DNA of 64,000 nt. Origin: Vibrio injensis (GTDB taxonomy: Bacteria > Pseudomonadota > Gammaproteobacteria > Enterobacterales > Vibrionaceae). Below are positions 1 to 9,065 of the stretch, piece by piece. The position numbers were made by a program, and so were the translations under genes. The notes below the pieces were generated by a model that had not been told where the DNA came from, ran no database searches, and saw nothing but the letters and a program-made list of their open reading frames with translations. The stretch covers positions 1-64,000 of the forward strand of contig NZ_BDJF01000023.1 of the NCBI RefSeq assembly GCF_001895205.1, in the 5' to 3' direction. Position 1 is the first letter of the stretch, and each line of letters opens with the position of its first letter.

Positions 1-587
1 TACTATGTGCAATTATAATAATAATTGCTTATTCTATTAAAAATAATAAACATTGGATGCGTATCGGTGTTACTATTATATTAGCGACAGTATCTATCTC
101 CTATATGATGAAAGATACCATCAGTAAACGCATTGAACAAACGAGAGTAGAGATAGAAAGAATTGAATCTGGTGATCTAGCCAGTTCAATAGGCTTAAGA
201 TTACAAATGTGGCAAGCGGCAACAGAAATTGCCAAAGTTAACCCATGGTTTGGGGTCGGCTCTGAACATAAAAATATTCTTATTTCTTTAGTTGAAGAAG
301 GTAAACTACAAGAAAGTATTGGCGAGTTTCACCCTGACCATTATCATAACCAATTCTTTGAAAACTTAGCCAAAATGGGAATAATTGGATTAATTCTAAC
401 TATTTTATTAATGCTGACACCTATTATCTATGCGATTAAGAAGAATGTCGCTAATCGTGAGCTGATCATATCATTATCCGTACTGTTTTTTATTGCTTGT
501 TTAACAGATGTACCTTTTTGGTATGCTGAAACCAGTCTATTGTATTTTTTATTAATCATTCCTCTCTGCAATAGTAAGCTTGAATGA
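1..587 (+). CDS. waaL: O-antigen ligase, C-terminal part (gene starts before the window)
   Basis: The reading frame is open from base 3 and the gene is cut at the left edge, so only about the last 195 residues are visible. WaaL joins O-antigen or a capping sugar to lipid A-core on the periplasmic face of the inner membrane. The fragment has hydrophobic segments at both ends flanking a polar loop with a His-rich stretch (GEFHPDHYHNQFFE), where the Wzy_C/O-antigen-ligase family has its conserved histidine. It then shows two more membrane helices and a short polar tail. The downstream glycosyltransferases support a role in LPS. A Wzy-like polymerase cannot be fully excluded from this fragment. 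Confidence 0.75.
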   Translation, partial: LCAIIIIIAYSIKNNKHWMRIGVTIILATVSISYMMKDTISKRIEQTRVEIERIESGDLASSIGLRLQMWQAATEIAKVNPWFGVGSEHKNILISLVEEGKLQESIGEFHPDHYHNQFFENLAKMGIIGLILTILLMLTPIIYAIKKNVANRELIISLSVLFFIACLTDVPFWYAETSLLYFLLIIPLCNSKLE

Positions 588-608
588 TAAATATATAATC
601 CATCAAAA

Positions 609-647
609 ATCAAGCCCGAGTTTAAATAACTTGGGCTTGATTTTTTA
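609..647. terminator. Bidirectional terminator between convergent waaL and wavE genes
   Basis: Arms ATCAAGCCC and GGGCTTGAT form a near-perfect hairpin with an A-run on the left and a T-run on the right. It lies between two convergent stop codons, so it can serve both transcription units. Confidence 0.75.
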
Positions 648-1634
648 TAATTTCAACCATCTCTCTAGTATTTTTATTTTTGTCTGCATTCGATTAGGAA
701 AAATATAAAAACAACGCATCAAAAATAATTTTATGGCTTTCATCGTGTAATTCTCTATTACCATACTAGGATCGCAATGGCGTTGATACCATTTTTGCCA
801 CTCAAAGAACTGCACATGGGCAACCTTTCCACTACGTCTTGACACCCTTGCTGTGCCTAAAAACTTTTGACACAGCCCCAATCCAATCCGACGTGGTGAG
901 GCAACGATTAAATTATTAGCAACCACTTTTTCTGATTTTAATAATGTCTCTTGATTGTTATCAAGCAAGCTATTTAGAGCAAGACTTGAATCAAATTTTT
1001 GAATCGCTGCTAAAAATAGAGCCTGAGTACAATCAATCACAAAATCAGGAAAGCCGTTATTAATCGGCACCGATTCGGTGGGTTGAAAGTCTTCAAATAG
1101 GGCAATATCCCATAAGGCCAGCACATCTTCCGTTCGTCCATAATAGAAAAAATCACTAATATGAAAAGCAACCGGAAAGCCTTTGGCATAACGCCGAGTA
1201 AAAACATCACTCACTACCACATGCTCTTTAAAAAAAGCGTACTCTTGAGAGCGCTTTCGATATTGCTGTTGTAGCTCAACAAAATGATTACCCGTTAAAT
1301 AGTTATCGCTTCTTAATTTCACCGCGTAAGGGGTCACGACTTGTTGTAGGCCCGCTTTTGATGACACAATTTGCCTATTGTTGTTATAAGGTTGCGGTTT
1401 TCCTTCGATGGTGTAATGACGAACGTTAGCTCCGGGGTCTTCAGAAATGACTAATTGGTCATAATCCAAACCGGTAAGATCTTGATTTGGCCAAGTAGAC
1501 AATATAATTGTTGCCCCTGGGAGGTACTCTCTTACCGATTGTAAGCACTTATGCGTTATGTTTGGTTCTTGAGGACGGTCTTGAAAAGTTTGTACTGGAC
1601 CTTGTACAACGACGGTAATATCACGAAAATCCAT
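645..1634 (-). CDS. wavE: WavE-family lipopolysaccharide core biosynthesis protein
   Basis: This 329-residue soluble protein begins MDFRDITVVVQGPVQ, the typical start of WavE-family glycosyltransferase-like proteins first named in the V. cholerae core-oligosaccharide (wav) cluster. I chose the ATG at 1634. An in-frame GTG five codons upstream is possible, but family members start with the MDF segment. The start overlaps the end of the upstream glycosyltransferase gene, suggesting one transcript. A lysine/arginine-rich C terminus with hydrophobic patches may hold it at the membrane. The exact sugar transferred is not known from sequence. Confidence 0.8.
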   Translation of the reverse strand: MDFRDITVVVQGPVQTFQDRPQEPNITHKCLQSVREYLPGATIILSTWPNQDLTGLDYDQLVISEDPGANVRHYTIEGKPQPYNNNRQIVSSKAGLQQVVTPYAVKLRSDNYLTGNHFVELQQQYRKRSQEYAFFKEHVVVSDVFTRRYAKGFPVAFHISDFFYYGRTEDVLALWDIALFEDFQPTESVPINNGFPDFVIDCTQALFLAAIQKFDSSLALNSLLDNNQETLLKSEKVVANNLIVASPRRIGLGLCQKFLGTARVSRRSGKVAHVQFFEWQKWYQRHCDPSMVIENYTMKAIKLFLMRCFYIFPNRMQTKIKILERWLKL

Positions 1635-2760
1635 CACGCATTTTCTCACTCAGTTGTTCATACTTTTTACCCACTTCTCGATAATCAAGAAAATGAATGT
1701 CTTCAATGCCAACAGTTGGCGGATTGGCTAAAATCGCATCAATTTTTGCAGCTAATTGATCAATATCTTGTCGCGGTACAATCCATTCCTTTAGACGTTC
1801 ACCGAGCAGCTCCCTCACTCCACCGGCATCGGTTGCTACCACTGGCGTTCCTAGCATCAGGCTCTCAATGACGACTGTTGGTAAACCTTCAACATCAGAA
1901 CTTAATACATACAGGCTTGCCTGTTTAAAATAGGGTAATAAGTTATCACAAAAGCCCCAGAAAATGACCTTATCTTGAATGCCTAATTGGATCGCCAATT
2001 GTTGTAAGTCTTTGAGTTTTCGTCCTTCGCCAAAAATGACCAGCGGCAAGGCTTGTTGGGTTTTAGCATAAGCGCGCAGTAAAATATCAAACCGCTTAGT
2101 TCTATCTGGTCGCCCTGCTGCCATAATAAAATGCTCGGGAACCTTTTCGGTCTGACCTTGATTGGCTTTATCAATTAGATCGTCAAAATTAAAGCCATTA
2201 TAGATAGCTTCAATACTTCTCGGGGTCGCTTGCATATTATTCAGCATATCTTGTTTCACTGACTCAGATACGCAGAGTAACCGTTTACCGCTGTACACTT
2301 TTTGATAGATTTTTTGATACAGCTTTCTGGTTAAACGAGAACGCCGTCCAAGAAAATTATCGGTCTTACAACTGTGTAATACACCATAAAATGGTAAGCG
2401 TAACGCATGCAAAGGAATACAGAGGACACCATGAACGAAAATACTATCGTAACCAGCAAATAGCGGTTCAATTTGCCGACAAAAATAGCGGCTTAAAAAG
2501 TAATCATAAATATGTCTACTGAGCAGATTTTTCAGTAAACGAAAAGGTAAGCCCTTGAAGGAATACAAGCTGTTGCTACTCATTCCTTTGATATCTATGT
2601 ATTGATCATTATCTCTGAGATCGTCAGCAAACCATTCAAGAAAAATCAGATCGACTTGATGTCCTCTGTCTCTCAAATATTGGACAGTTGCTTGAGTGAC
2701 GCTGTAAAGGCTGGTGTTATAATTGCCAGCTATCACAAAAGCAATTTTCATTTTTGTCAT
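1621..2760 (-). CDS. Family 4 glycosyltransferase, LPS core
   Basis: The 379-residue protein has the GT-B two-domain layout. The N-terminal acceptor domain starts KIAFVIAGNYN. The C-terminal nucleotide-sugar domain carries AAGRPDRTKRFDILLRA, an EGLPTVVIESL stretch (the family's E-x7-E motif) and a GTPVVATDAGG loop. These are hallmarks of retaining family 4 enzymes acting on the cytoplasmic side of the inner membrane. It overlaps wavE by 14 bases and is divergent from the HAD gene at 2838, so the control region for both lies in the 77-base gap. Donor and acceptor cannot be assigned. Confidence 0.85.
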   Translation of the reverse strand: MTKMKIAFVIAGNYNTSLYSVTQATVQYLRDRGHQVDLIFLEWFADDLRDNDQYIDIKGMSSNSLYSFKGLPFRLLKNLLSRHIYDYFLSRYFCRQIEPLFAGYDSIFVHGVLCIPLHALRLPFYGVLHSCKTDNFLGRRSRLTRKLYQKIYQKVYSGKRLLCVSESVKQDMLNNMQATPRSIEAIYNGFNFDDLIDKANQGQTEKVPEHFIMAAGRPDRTKRFDILLRAYAKTQQALPLVIFGEGRKLKDLQQLAIQLGIQDKVIFWGFCDNLLPYFKQASLYVLSSDVEGLPTVVIESLMLGTPVVATDAGGVRELLGERLKEWIVPRQDIDQLAAKIDAILANPPTVGIEDIHFLDYREVGKKYEQLSEKMRDGFS

Positions 2761-2837
2761 TGCTCGATCTCTATGACTACAAAAAACTCATCACGAATGC
2801 TACCATAAATGCCTTTATAACCACCACGACGTTTGAT

Positions 2838-3221
2838 ATGAAAAGGCTGATTGTTGATCTCGATGGCACTATCACTACCGCAGATACCTCTGATTATCGT
2901 CATGTTTCTCCTAATTTAGCAGTGATTGAACGCTTACGCGAATACCAAGCTCTCGGGTTTAGTATCACCATTTCCACCGCACGAAATATGCGCACTTATG
3001 AGGGTAATGTCGGCAAAATCAATATCCATACCTTGCCAATTATTACCGAATGGCTCGACAAACACCAAGTTCCGTATGATGAAATTCTGGTCGGCAAGCC
3101 GTGGTGTGGACAAGCGGGTTTTTATATTGATGATCGCGCTATTCGTCCTTCTGAGTTTGCTACTTTAAGTTTAGATGCCATTAATGACTTACTCGAAAAG
3201 GAACGTCACTCATGTTCCTAA
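2838..3221 (+). CDS. Small HAD-family phosphatase, capsule/LPS sugar type
   Basis: About 127 residues. The HAD nucleophile motif DLDGTIT lies at residues 6-12 and a GFYIDDRA acidic motif near the C terminus. This short cap-less class is annotated as capsule biosynthesis phosphatase and removes a phosphate from a sugar- or polyol-phosphate intermediate. The start at 2838 (MKRLIVDLDG) fits the family; an upstream in-frame start would add an unrelated tail. The end overlaps the next gene by 10 bases, so it is translationally linked to the nucleotidyltransferase-kinase fusion and probably acts in the same short pathway. Confidence 0.75.
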   Translation: MKRLIVDLDGTITTADTSDYRHVSPNLAVIERLREYQALGFSITISTARNMRTYEGNVGKINIHTLPIITEWLDKHQVPYDEILVGKPWCGQAGFYIDDRAIRPSEFATLSLDAINDLLEKERHSCS

Positions 3222-4786
3222 TTATGTCTGGCGCTTATGTAGGGCAAGATCTTCGTGCTGAATTTGGGATGATTCCTCCCGCCTTCTTACCTTTAGGAAA
3301 TCGACGACTTTTCCATCACCAAATCGCTTTGGTTCCTAAAGGAAAACCAATTTATCTTTCTATTCCTCAGTCCTATCAGGTAGAAGCATTCGATAAACAA
3401 TGGTTAACCGAACATAACGTTGAACTATTAGCATTACCGGACGATCTCTCTTTGGGTGAATCGTTAATGGCAGCTTTAGCCTTAACCTCTCAATCTTTTG
3501 ATACGGATCTGAGCATCCTCTACGGTGATACATTACTCACACCTCCAACACAAAAGGATGTGATTACGATTGCTCAGGTGGATAGTGGTTATAACTGGGC
3601 AACCATTGATGAAAACAATTCTCAATGGTTGGCAACAGAAGACAGCAATTTGACGAGTCAAAGCCAAGTGGTTAGTGGTTTTTTCAATTTTTCATCACCA
3701 CGCACATTAATGCGTTGTTTAAGTCAAACCCATTGGAACTTCTTACAAGCATTAAACGTTTACCACAAAACTCTCGGCATTCAAGTCAGTCAATCTAATG
3801 ATTGGCTCGATTTCGGCCATGTAAATACTTACTATCGCTCCAAAGCTGAATATACAACGCAAAGGGCGTTCAATGAACTGACAATTACCCCTGACTGGAT
3901 AGAGAAAAGCAGCGTTAAAGAGCATAAAATTGTGGCGGAATCGCTTTGGTTTCAACACATCCCAAATGAATTAAAACATTTTTCTCCGCAGTTTCTCGGT
4001 GAATATACTAAGAACGACAAAGTGGCATATCGTTTAGAATATCTATATCACAATGCGTTAAATGAATTGTTTGTTTTTGCCCGCTTACCAGAAATGACAT
4101 GGCGACAAATTTTGCTGCAAATGCGTACTTTTCTTTCTGCTTGTTACTCAATGACCGCACCTGAACATGCCGTTACCGATTCGTTAGAAACGCTATTTGC
4201 TAGCAAAACCGAGCAGAGATTGATGCAGTTCTGTCAAGAACGACAATTCGACTGGACACATCCTTGGACTTATAATCAACACCCACACTTAAGTCTTAAA
4301 GCGTTACATGAGGCGTCTTTGCAGCATTTACCAACGAGTCAAGTGGCGACCGTCATGCATGGTGATTTTTGCTTTAGTAATATTTTGTATGACTTTCGTA
4401 AAAATCGTATTAAAGTCATCGACCCTCGAGGCATGACGGCAGATAATCAACCCACTATTTATGGGCATATCGAGTATGATATTGCTAAGGTTTGCCATTC
4501 AGTGATTGGTTTGTACGATTGGATCATTGCTGGGTATTATCGCGTTGATATCAATAAATACACGATTGAGTTTTCACTGGCCGATACTGATCACCTCTCT
4601 GACGTACAGCAACTCTTTTTGGACACACTCTGTGCCGACTACCAGTTGACGGCTAAGGCACTCTACGCGATGCAAATTCAACTGTTTTTATCTATGCTCC
4701 CCCTACATAGTGATGATCTTTCTCGACAAAACGCTTTATTAGCCAATGCGTTTCGACTTTATAACTGCATGTTAGAGGCAAAGTAA
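3212..4786 (+). CDS. Bifunctional protein: sugar nucleotidyltransferase-like plus kinase/aminoglycoside-phosphotransferase-like domains
   Basis: At 524 residues the protein looks like a fusion. The first about 230 residues resemble a degenerate NTP-transferase fold: the MSGAYVGQDLRAEFG start, an LYGDTLL acidic motif and a DFGHVNTYYRSK end. The last about 270 residues carry a kinase-type catalytic loop (VMHGDFCFSNILYD) followed by KVIDPRGM, matching the H-G-D-x-x-x-x-N and D-x-R/G motifs of APH/choline-kinase-like enzymes. The canonical GxGxR-K NTP-binding start is altered, so the first domain may bind rather than transfer. It abuts the next nucleotidyltransferase gene (1-base overlap). Together the three genes look like an activation route for an LPS substituent. 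Confidence 0.65.
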   Translation: MFLIMSGAYVGQDLRAEFGMIPPAFLPLGNRRLFHHQIALVPKGKPIYLSIPQSYQVEAFDKQWLTEHNVELLALPDDLSLGESLMAALALTSQSFDTDLSILYGDTLLTPPTQKDVITIAQVDSGYNWATIDENNSQWLATEDSNLTSQSQVVSGFFNFSSPRTLMRCLSQTHWNFLQALNVYHKTLGIQVSQSNDWLDFGHVNTYYRSKAEYTTQRAFNELTITPDWIEKSSVKEHKIVAESLWFQHIPNELKHFSPQFLGEYTKNDKVAYRLEYLYHNALNELFVFARLPEMTWRQILLQMRTFLSACYSMTAPEHAVTDSLETLFASKTEQRLMQFCQERQFDWTHPWTYNQHPHLSLKALHEASLQHLPTSQVATVMHGDFCFSNILYDFRKNRIKVIDPRGMTADNQPTIYGHIEYDIAKVCHSVIGLYDWIIAGYYRVDINKYTIEFSLADTDHLSDVQQLFLDTLCADYQLTAKALYAMQIQLFLSMLPLHSDDLSRQNALLANAFRLYNCMLEAK

Positions 4787-5529
4787 TGATTGTGATCCCG
4801 ATGGCCGGACTCAGCTCTCGCTTTTTTAAAGCCGGATTTGATAAACCCAAATATATGCTAGATGCTCATGGCAAGAGCCTTTTTGAGCACGCCGTGAGCA
4901 GTTTCCAGCACTACTTTCAAAGTGAACATTTTTTATTTATTGTCCGAGATGTCGATAATACCGTCGAATTTGTCAATCAACAGGCACAAACATTGGGCAT
5001 CCGCTCCTTTAGTGTCAAGTTGTTGACCCAAGAAACTCGGGGCCAAGCAGAAACAGTCTTTATCGGTATTGAGGATGAGGGTGATCAAGAACAATCACTC
5101 ACCATTTTTAATATCGATACCTTTAGACCAGGGTTTGTTTTCCCTAGCGAACTCGCTCACTGGGATGGCTATCTTGAAGTCTTTGATGGCCAAGGTGACA
5201 ATTGGTCATTTGTCCGGCCACAATCAGCAAACACAACACGAGTGATCGAGACTGCAGAAAAAAGACCCATATCACAACTTTGTTGCACGGGGCTCTATTA
5301 CTTCGCGTCACTGCAAGACTATCGCGATGCTTATCAGCATTACCTCGCTTTACCACCAGAGTTGTGGGAAAAAGGCGAGCTTTATGTGGCTCCGTTGTAC
5401 AATTACTTAATTCAGCAAGGTAAACAGATCCATTATCACTTAATCGAACGCGATGAAGTTATTTTTTGTGGTGTTCCTGATGAATATTATGCTTTCTTAA
5501 AGCAAGAGCCTTCTGCTTTCAAAGGTTAA
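4786..5529 (+). CDS. NTP-transferase family protein (sugar nucleotidyltransferase)
   Basis: This 247-residue protein begins IVIPMAGLSSRFFKAGFDKPKYML, the GxGxRF...KPK signature of the nucleotidyltransferase fold (quoted as two motifs: AGLSSRF and KPKYML). A later IFNIDTFRP segment is a plausible metal-binding acidic motif. Such enzymes join a nucleoside monophosphate to a sugar or polyol phosphate. It starts in the last base of the preceding gene and ends 10 bases before waaF, placing it in an LPS operon. The nucleotide and sugar are unknown. Confidence 0.75.
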   Translation: MIVIPMAGLSSRFFKAGFDKPKYMLDAHGKSLFEHAVSSFQHYFQSEHFLFIVRDVDNTVEFVNQQAQTLGIRSFSVKLLTQETRGQAETVFIGIEDEGDQEQSLTIFNIDTFRPGFVFPSELAHWDGYLEVFDGQGDNWSFVRPQSANTTRVIETAEKRPISQLCCTGLYYFASLQDYRDAYQHYLALPPELWEKGELYVAPLYNYLIQQGKQIHYHLIERDEVIFCGVPDEYYAFLKQEPSAFKG

Positions 5530-5539
5530 CACGCTACTT

Positions 5540-6589
5540 ATGAATCGTATTCTTATCATTGGCCCATCTTGGGTGGGCGATATGGTGATGTCGCAATGTT
5601 TATATATCACCCTTAAAAAGCAGTATCCTGATGCTTTGATTGATGTCATGGCTCCCGCTTGGTGTAAACCCATATTGGAGAGAATGCCGGAAGTCCATCG
5701 CGCATTAGAACTGCCTTTTGGGCATGGCGAATTTAATTTTTTTGCTCGTCGAGCACTTGGGCTATCCCTACGTGGTCAATATGATCACGCCTACGTTCTA
5801 CCTAATTCTGCTAAATCAGCTCTGATCGCTTGGTTTGCGCGTATCCCTGTACGTACAGGCTGGAAGGGAGAGATGCGCTATGGTCTTTTAAACGATATTC
5901 GGAGTAACAAAAAACAGTTCCAATATATGACTGAGCGCTATGTGGCACTGGCTTACGACAAATCAACCATGACTGGCTCTGATGCTTTAGGGGGCTTAGA
6001 TAAGCTACCAAAGCCTAAATTGACCATTACACCAGAGCAACAGCAAACTACCGCTAGAAAGTTTTCTTTATCGCAAGGTGATACCGTTGGCCTTTGCCCT
6101 GGCGCCGAATTTGGCCCCGCCAAACAATGGCCAACCACTCATTACGCCCAAGTTGCCACCTATTTGCTACAGCAAGGTAAGCAGGTATGGTTATTTGGTT
6201 CAGCAAAAGACCGCGTGACGACTCAAGCCATTATTGATCAGGTGCCTGAAACGCTTAGAACTCACTTGGCTGATTTGGCTGGAAAAACCAGCTTAATCGA
6301 AGCCGTTGATTTACTCTCTTGCTGCCAAACCGTAATCAGTAACGACTCAGGATTAATGCACGTGGCTGGCGCTGCTGGCTGTCAGGTTATCGGTGTTTAT
6401 GGCTCAACCTCCCCGCATTACACGCCTCCTTTGGCTGAGAAAAGTGCTATTGTCCATACAGACATAGAGTGTCGTCCTTGCTTTAAACGTGAATGCCCTT
6501 ACGGTCATTTAAAGTGCTTAACTGAATTGGCCCCACAACAAGTGATCATGGCCTTGCAGACTTTTGAGTCGTCAAGCGTGGAGCTATAA
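5540..6589 (+). CDS. waaF: ADP-heptose:LPS heptosyltransferase II
   Basis: A family 9 glycosyltransferase of 349 residues, the usual length for WaaF. It starts MNRILIIGPSWVGDMVMSQ, almost identical to the family consensus. Further conserved parts are LCPGAEFGPAKQWP in the middle, NDSGLMHVAGA near residue 265 and the C-terminal PCFKRECPYGH cysteine-rich segment. WaaF adds the second heptose of the inner core in the cytoplasm. The gene ends one base before the GTG start of waaA, so the two are cotranscribed. Confidence 0.95.
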   Translation: MNRILIIGPSWVGDMVMSQCLYITLKKQYPDALIDVMAPAWCKPILERMPEVHRALELPFGHGEFNFFARRALGLSLRGQYDHAYVLPNSAKSALIAWFARIPVRTGWKGEMRYGLLNDIRSNKKQFQYMTERYVALAYDKSTMTGSDALGGLDKLPKPKLTITPEQQQTTARKFSLSQGDTVGLCPGAEFGPAKQWPTTHYAQVATYLLQQGKQVWLFGSAKDRVTTQAIIDQVPETLRTHLADLAGKTSLIEAVDLLSCCQTVISNDSGLMHVAGAAGCQVIGVYGSTSPHYTPPLAEKSAIVHTDIECRPCFKRECPYGHLKCLTELAPQQVIMALQTFESSSVEL

Positions 6590-6590
6590 C

Positions 6591-7856
6591 GTGCTGATTC
6601 GCTGGCTATACAGTACACTACTATTACTCGCAGCGCCTTTTATGCTTCGCTCGTTGTATAAACGCAAACCGGGTAAACCGCCTTTTGGCTCTCGATGGCA
6701 AGAACATTTTGGTCGAACCCCAAAACTCAATGGCTCAAAAAGCCCAATTTGGATTCATGCTGTATCCGTCGGTGAATCAATAGCCGCCACACCTATTATC
6801 CATGCGATTAAACAACATAATCCACAGCAATCGATCATTGTTACCACCACCACCAGTACCGGTGCGCAACAAATTGCTAAATTAGGCAATCTGGTTGAAC
6901 ATCGCTATATGCCGTTGGATTTTTCCTATTGTGTACGTCGATTTTTAAACGTGGTACAACCAAGCCAACTGCTGATCATCGAAACGGAATTATGGCCGAA
7001 TACGCTGCGCTGTGTTGCTCAGCGCTCGATTCCGATCACAGTAATTAATGCTCGTCTTTCTGAACGATCTTGTCGGCGATATCAACGGTTTCAAGTGGTT
7101 TTTGATCAACTAGCCTCACATATTACTAAGCTGTTATGCCAGTATCCAAGTGACGCAGAACGCTTTTTACGGTTAGGTGTTGCAAAAGAAAAAGTCATGG
7201 TCACGGGCTCAATAAAGTTTGATCTCAATATCAATCATGAGGTAATCCAAGCCGGTCAGCAGCTTCGCCAGCAATTGGGTCCACATCGCCCAATATGGAT
7301 CGCCGCAAGCACCCACAAAGGTGAAGATGAACTTTGCTTGGCCGCTCATCGGCAAGTATTGACTATTTACCCAGAAGCTTTGCTGATCCTTGTGCCTCGT
7401 CATCCAGAACGTTTTGATACGGTCGCACAACTTTGTAGAGCTGAAGGTTTTACTTTAAGTCGACGAACAGAGCCAATGACTGTAAAGACTCAGATTTATC
7501 TTGGAGATACCATGGGTGAGATGCTGACCTTGATTGGTAGTGCAGATATTTGCTTTATGGCTGGGAGCTTATTGGGCAATAAAGTCGGAGGGCACAATCC
7601 ACTAGAGCCAGCAGCGTTAGCAAAGCCGATACTTAACGGCCCCAGTTATTATAATTTCAGTGAAGTGACAGAGGCTTTATTAACAGCGAATGCGGTACGC
7701 CTTTGCGCTTCAACTGAAGAAATTGCTGACACCCTGATTGAGCTATTCAGTCATCCTGATGCTGCTCGTGAGCAGGGGCAAAAAGCCGCGCAAGTAGTCG
7801 CAGTCAATCGTGGCGCGCTAGCAAAAACCGTAGCGGTTATTTTCTCTACAAATTAA
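6591..7856 (+). CDS. waaA: 3-deoxy-D-manno-octulosonic acid (Kdo) transferase
   Basis: About 421 residues from a GTG start at 6591. That start is preceded by a GGAG ribosome-binding site and directly follows the waaF stop; an ATG 27 bases upstream lies inside waaF and is less likely. The N-terminal hydrophobic anchor (LLLLAAPFML) is followed by IWIHAVSVGES and IETELWPN, typical WaaA motifs, and by GGHNPLEPAAL in the C-terminal domain. WaaA transfers Kdo from CMP-Kdo to lipid IVA on the inner membrane. With the convergent kdkA downstream, this organism probably makes a single phosphorylated Kdo, as in other Vibrio. Confidence 0.95.
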   Translation: MLIRWLYSTLLLLAAPFMLRSLYKRKPGKPPFGSRWQEHFGRTPKLNGSKSPIWIHAVSVGESIAATPIIHAIKQHNPQQSIIVTTTTSTGAQQIAKLGNLVEHRYMPLDFSYCVRRFLNVVQPSQLLIIETELWPNTLRCVAQRSIPITVINARLSERSCRRYQRFQVVFDQLASHITKLLCQYPSDAERFLRLGVAKEKVMVTGSIKFDLNINHEVIQAGQQLRQQLGPHRPIWIAASTHKGEDELCLAAHRQVLTIYPEALLILVPRHPERFDTVAQLCRAEGFTLSRRTEPMTVKTQIYLGDTMGEMLTLIGSADICFMAGSLLGNKVGGHNPLEPAALAKPILNGPSYYNFSEVTEALLTANAVRLCASTEEIADTLIELFSHPDAAREQGQKAAQVVAVNRGALAKTVAVIFSTN

Positions 7857-8557
7857 GAGACATAGCCCGCTAATAGTGACTGCCATTGCTGCTTTTGCCA
7901 GTGAATACCAAATCGCTGCTGCTCTTTATGAAAAGAGCGCAGCAAACGCTGTAAATTCGCTTCTTTCCACTTTTCACCAGATTGCTGATGGCATTTATCA
8001 AAATCGATAATCCATACCTTGTCTTGATCATCAATTAAAATATTATGGATGTTAAGGTCGGTATGATTAACTTGCGCGCGATGCACCTTAGCAATCTCTT
8101 GACCTATCAAAAAATAGTGTTGCTCATCGAGGGGGGTTTCCTGCAAAACCGCCACTAGATCACGGGCATTGGTGATTTTTTCACTCAATAAATCGGCTTG
8201 ATAAACCAGTCCGCGTTTAACCGCTCGCGCGGCTATTGGGCGGGGGACATTCACACCTTGTTGACGTAAATGTGCCAACAGATGGAACTCAGCATAGCTG
8301 CGCGTTTTATGCCATCCTTGAAACCAATATTGATCGCTAACTACCTTGCCAAATAATCCACCACGATGGTAATGACGCAACGCCGCCTCTATATGCTGCA
8401 TAGCAACAAACCACGTCGTTCCTCGCCCCTTAGCACTACCAATGATTTTTTGTTCAGCGTGCCAATAAGCCACATCAAAAAGATCGTAGAGTGGTTCACT
8501 AACCCATTGATCGTCATACCAAATCATTTGCTGCTTAAGCGAGCATTGCTTAATCAT
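7853..8557 (-). CDS. kdkA: Kdo kinase
   Basis: A 234-residue LPS kinase of the KdkA/RfaP group. The catalytic loop HTDLNIHNILID and the metal-binding DFDKCHQ stretch are visible around residues 160-185. KdkA phosphorylates position 4 of the single Kdo on lipid A, standing in for a second Kdo. It is convergent with waaA with a 4-base overlap of the two stops, and lies 21 bases downstream of dgkA in the same direction. Length and motif layout match the family. Confidence 0.9.
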   Translation of the reverse strand: MIKQCSLKQQMIWYDDQWVSEPLYDLFDVAYWHAEQKIIGSAKGRGTTWFVAMQHIEAALRHYHRGGLFGKVVSDQYWFQGWHKTRSYAEFHLLAHLRQQGVNVPRPIAARAVKRGLVYQADLLSEKITNARDLVAVLQETPLDEQHYFLIGQEIAKVHRAQVNHTDLNIHNILIDDQDKVWIIDFDKCHQQSGEKWKEANLQRLLRSFHKEQQRFGIHWQKQQWQSLLAGYVS

Positions 8558-8578
8558 TATGAGTTATCCTTCATAGAC

Positions 8579-8968
8579 TTATAAATAATGAGTATAGATA
8601 AGCACCGTCCATATTAGTCCGGCTAGTAGTAATGTCACCATTACCGCCGCAGACCCGATATCTTTCGCACGCCCACTCAGCTCATGACGCTCAGAACCGA
8701 CTCTATCCACCACCGCCTCAATCGCTGAGTTAAGCAATTCCACGATCAGCACTAATACTACGCTAGAGAACATCAATAATCGTTCCAATGCAGGCAAATC
8801 TAGCAGGCATAAAGTAACGCCAGCAATCACTAGCAATAGCAACTCTTGGCGAATAGCCGCTTCATGTTGAAAAGCGGCTTTTAACCCTTGCCATGAATAA
8901 CCGGCCGCATTGATGATTCGGCGTAATCCTGTCGCGCTAGGTTTTCCGCTAAAGGGAGGTTGCATCAT
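8579..8968 (-). CDS. dgkA: Diacylglycerol kinase
   Basis: The 129-residue integral membrane protein has an amphipathic start (GLRRIINAAGYSWQGL), a conserved ElxxxxQE-like segment (HEAAIRQELLLL), and the signature ELLNSAIEAVVDRVG followed by ELSGRAKDIGSAAV. It has three membrane helices. DgkA recycles diacylglycerol released during periplasmic glucan or LPS modification by phosphorylating it to phosphatidate. Two adjacent ATG codons could start it; I use the outer one. It probably shares a transcript with kdkA. Confidence 0.93.
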   Translation of the reverse strand: MMQPPFSGKPSATGLRRIINAAGYSWQGLKAAFQHEAAIRQELLLLVIAGVTLCLLDLPALERLLMFSSVVLVLIVELLNSAIEAVVDRVGSERHELSGRAKDIGSAAVMVTLLLAGLIWTVLIYTHYL

Positions 8969-9065
8969 GAATCTCTCTTATTTTATGGTGGATTTGAAAA
9001 GGCTTATTTTACATTTATCGGTGGACTCTGCATAATTTAGGCTCATTAATAAGTGAGCTTTTTCT

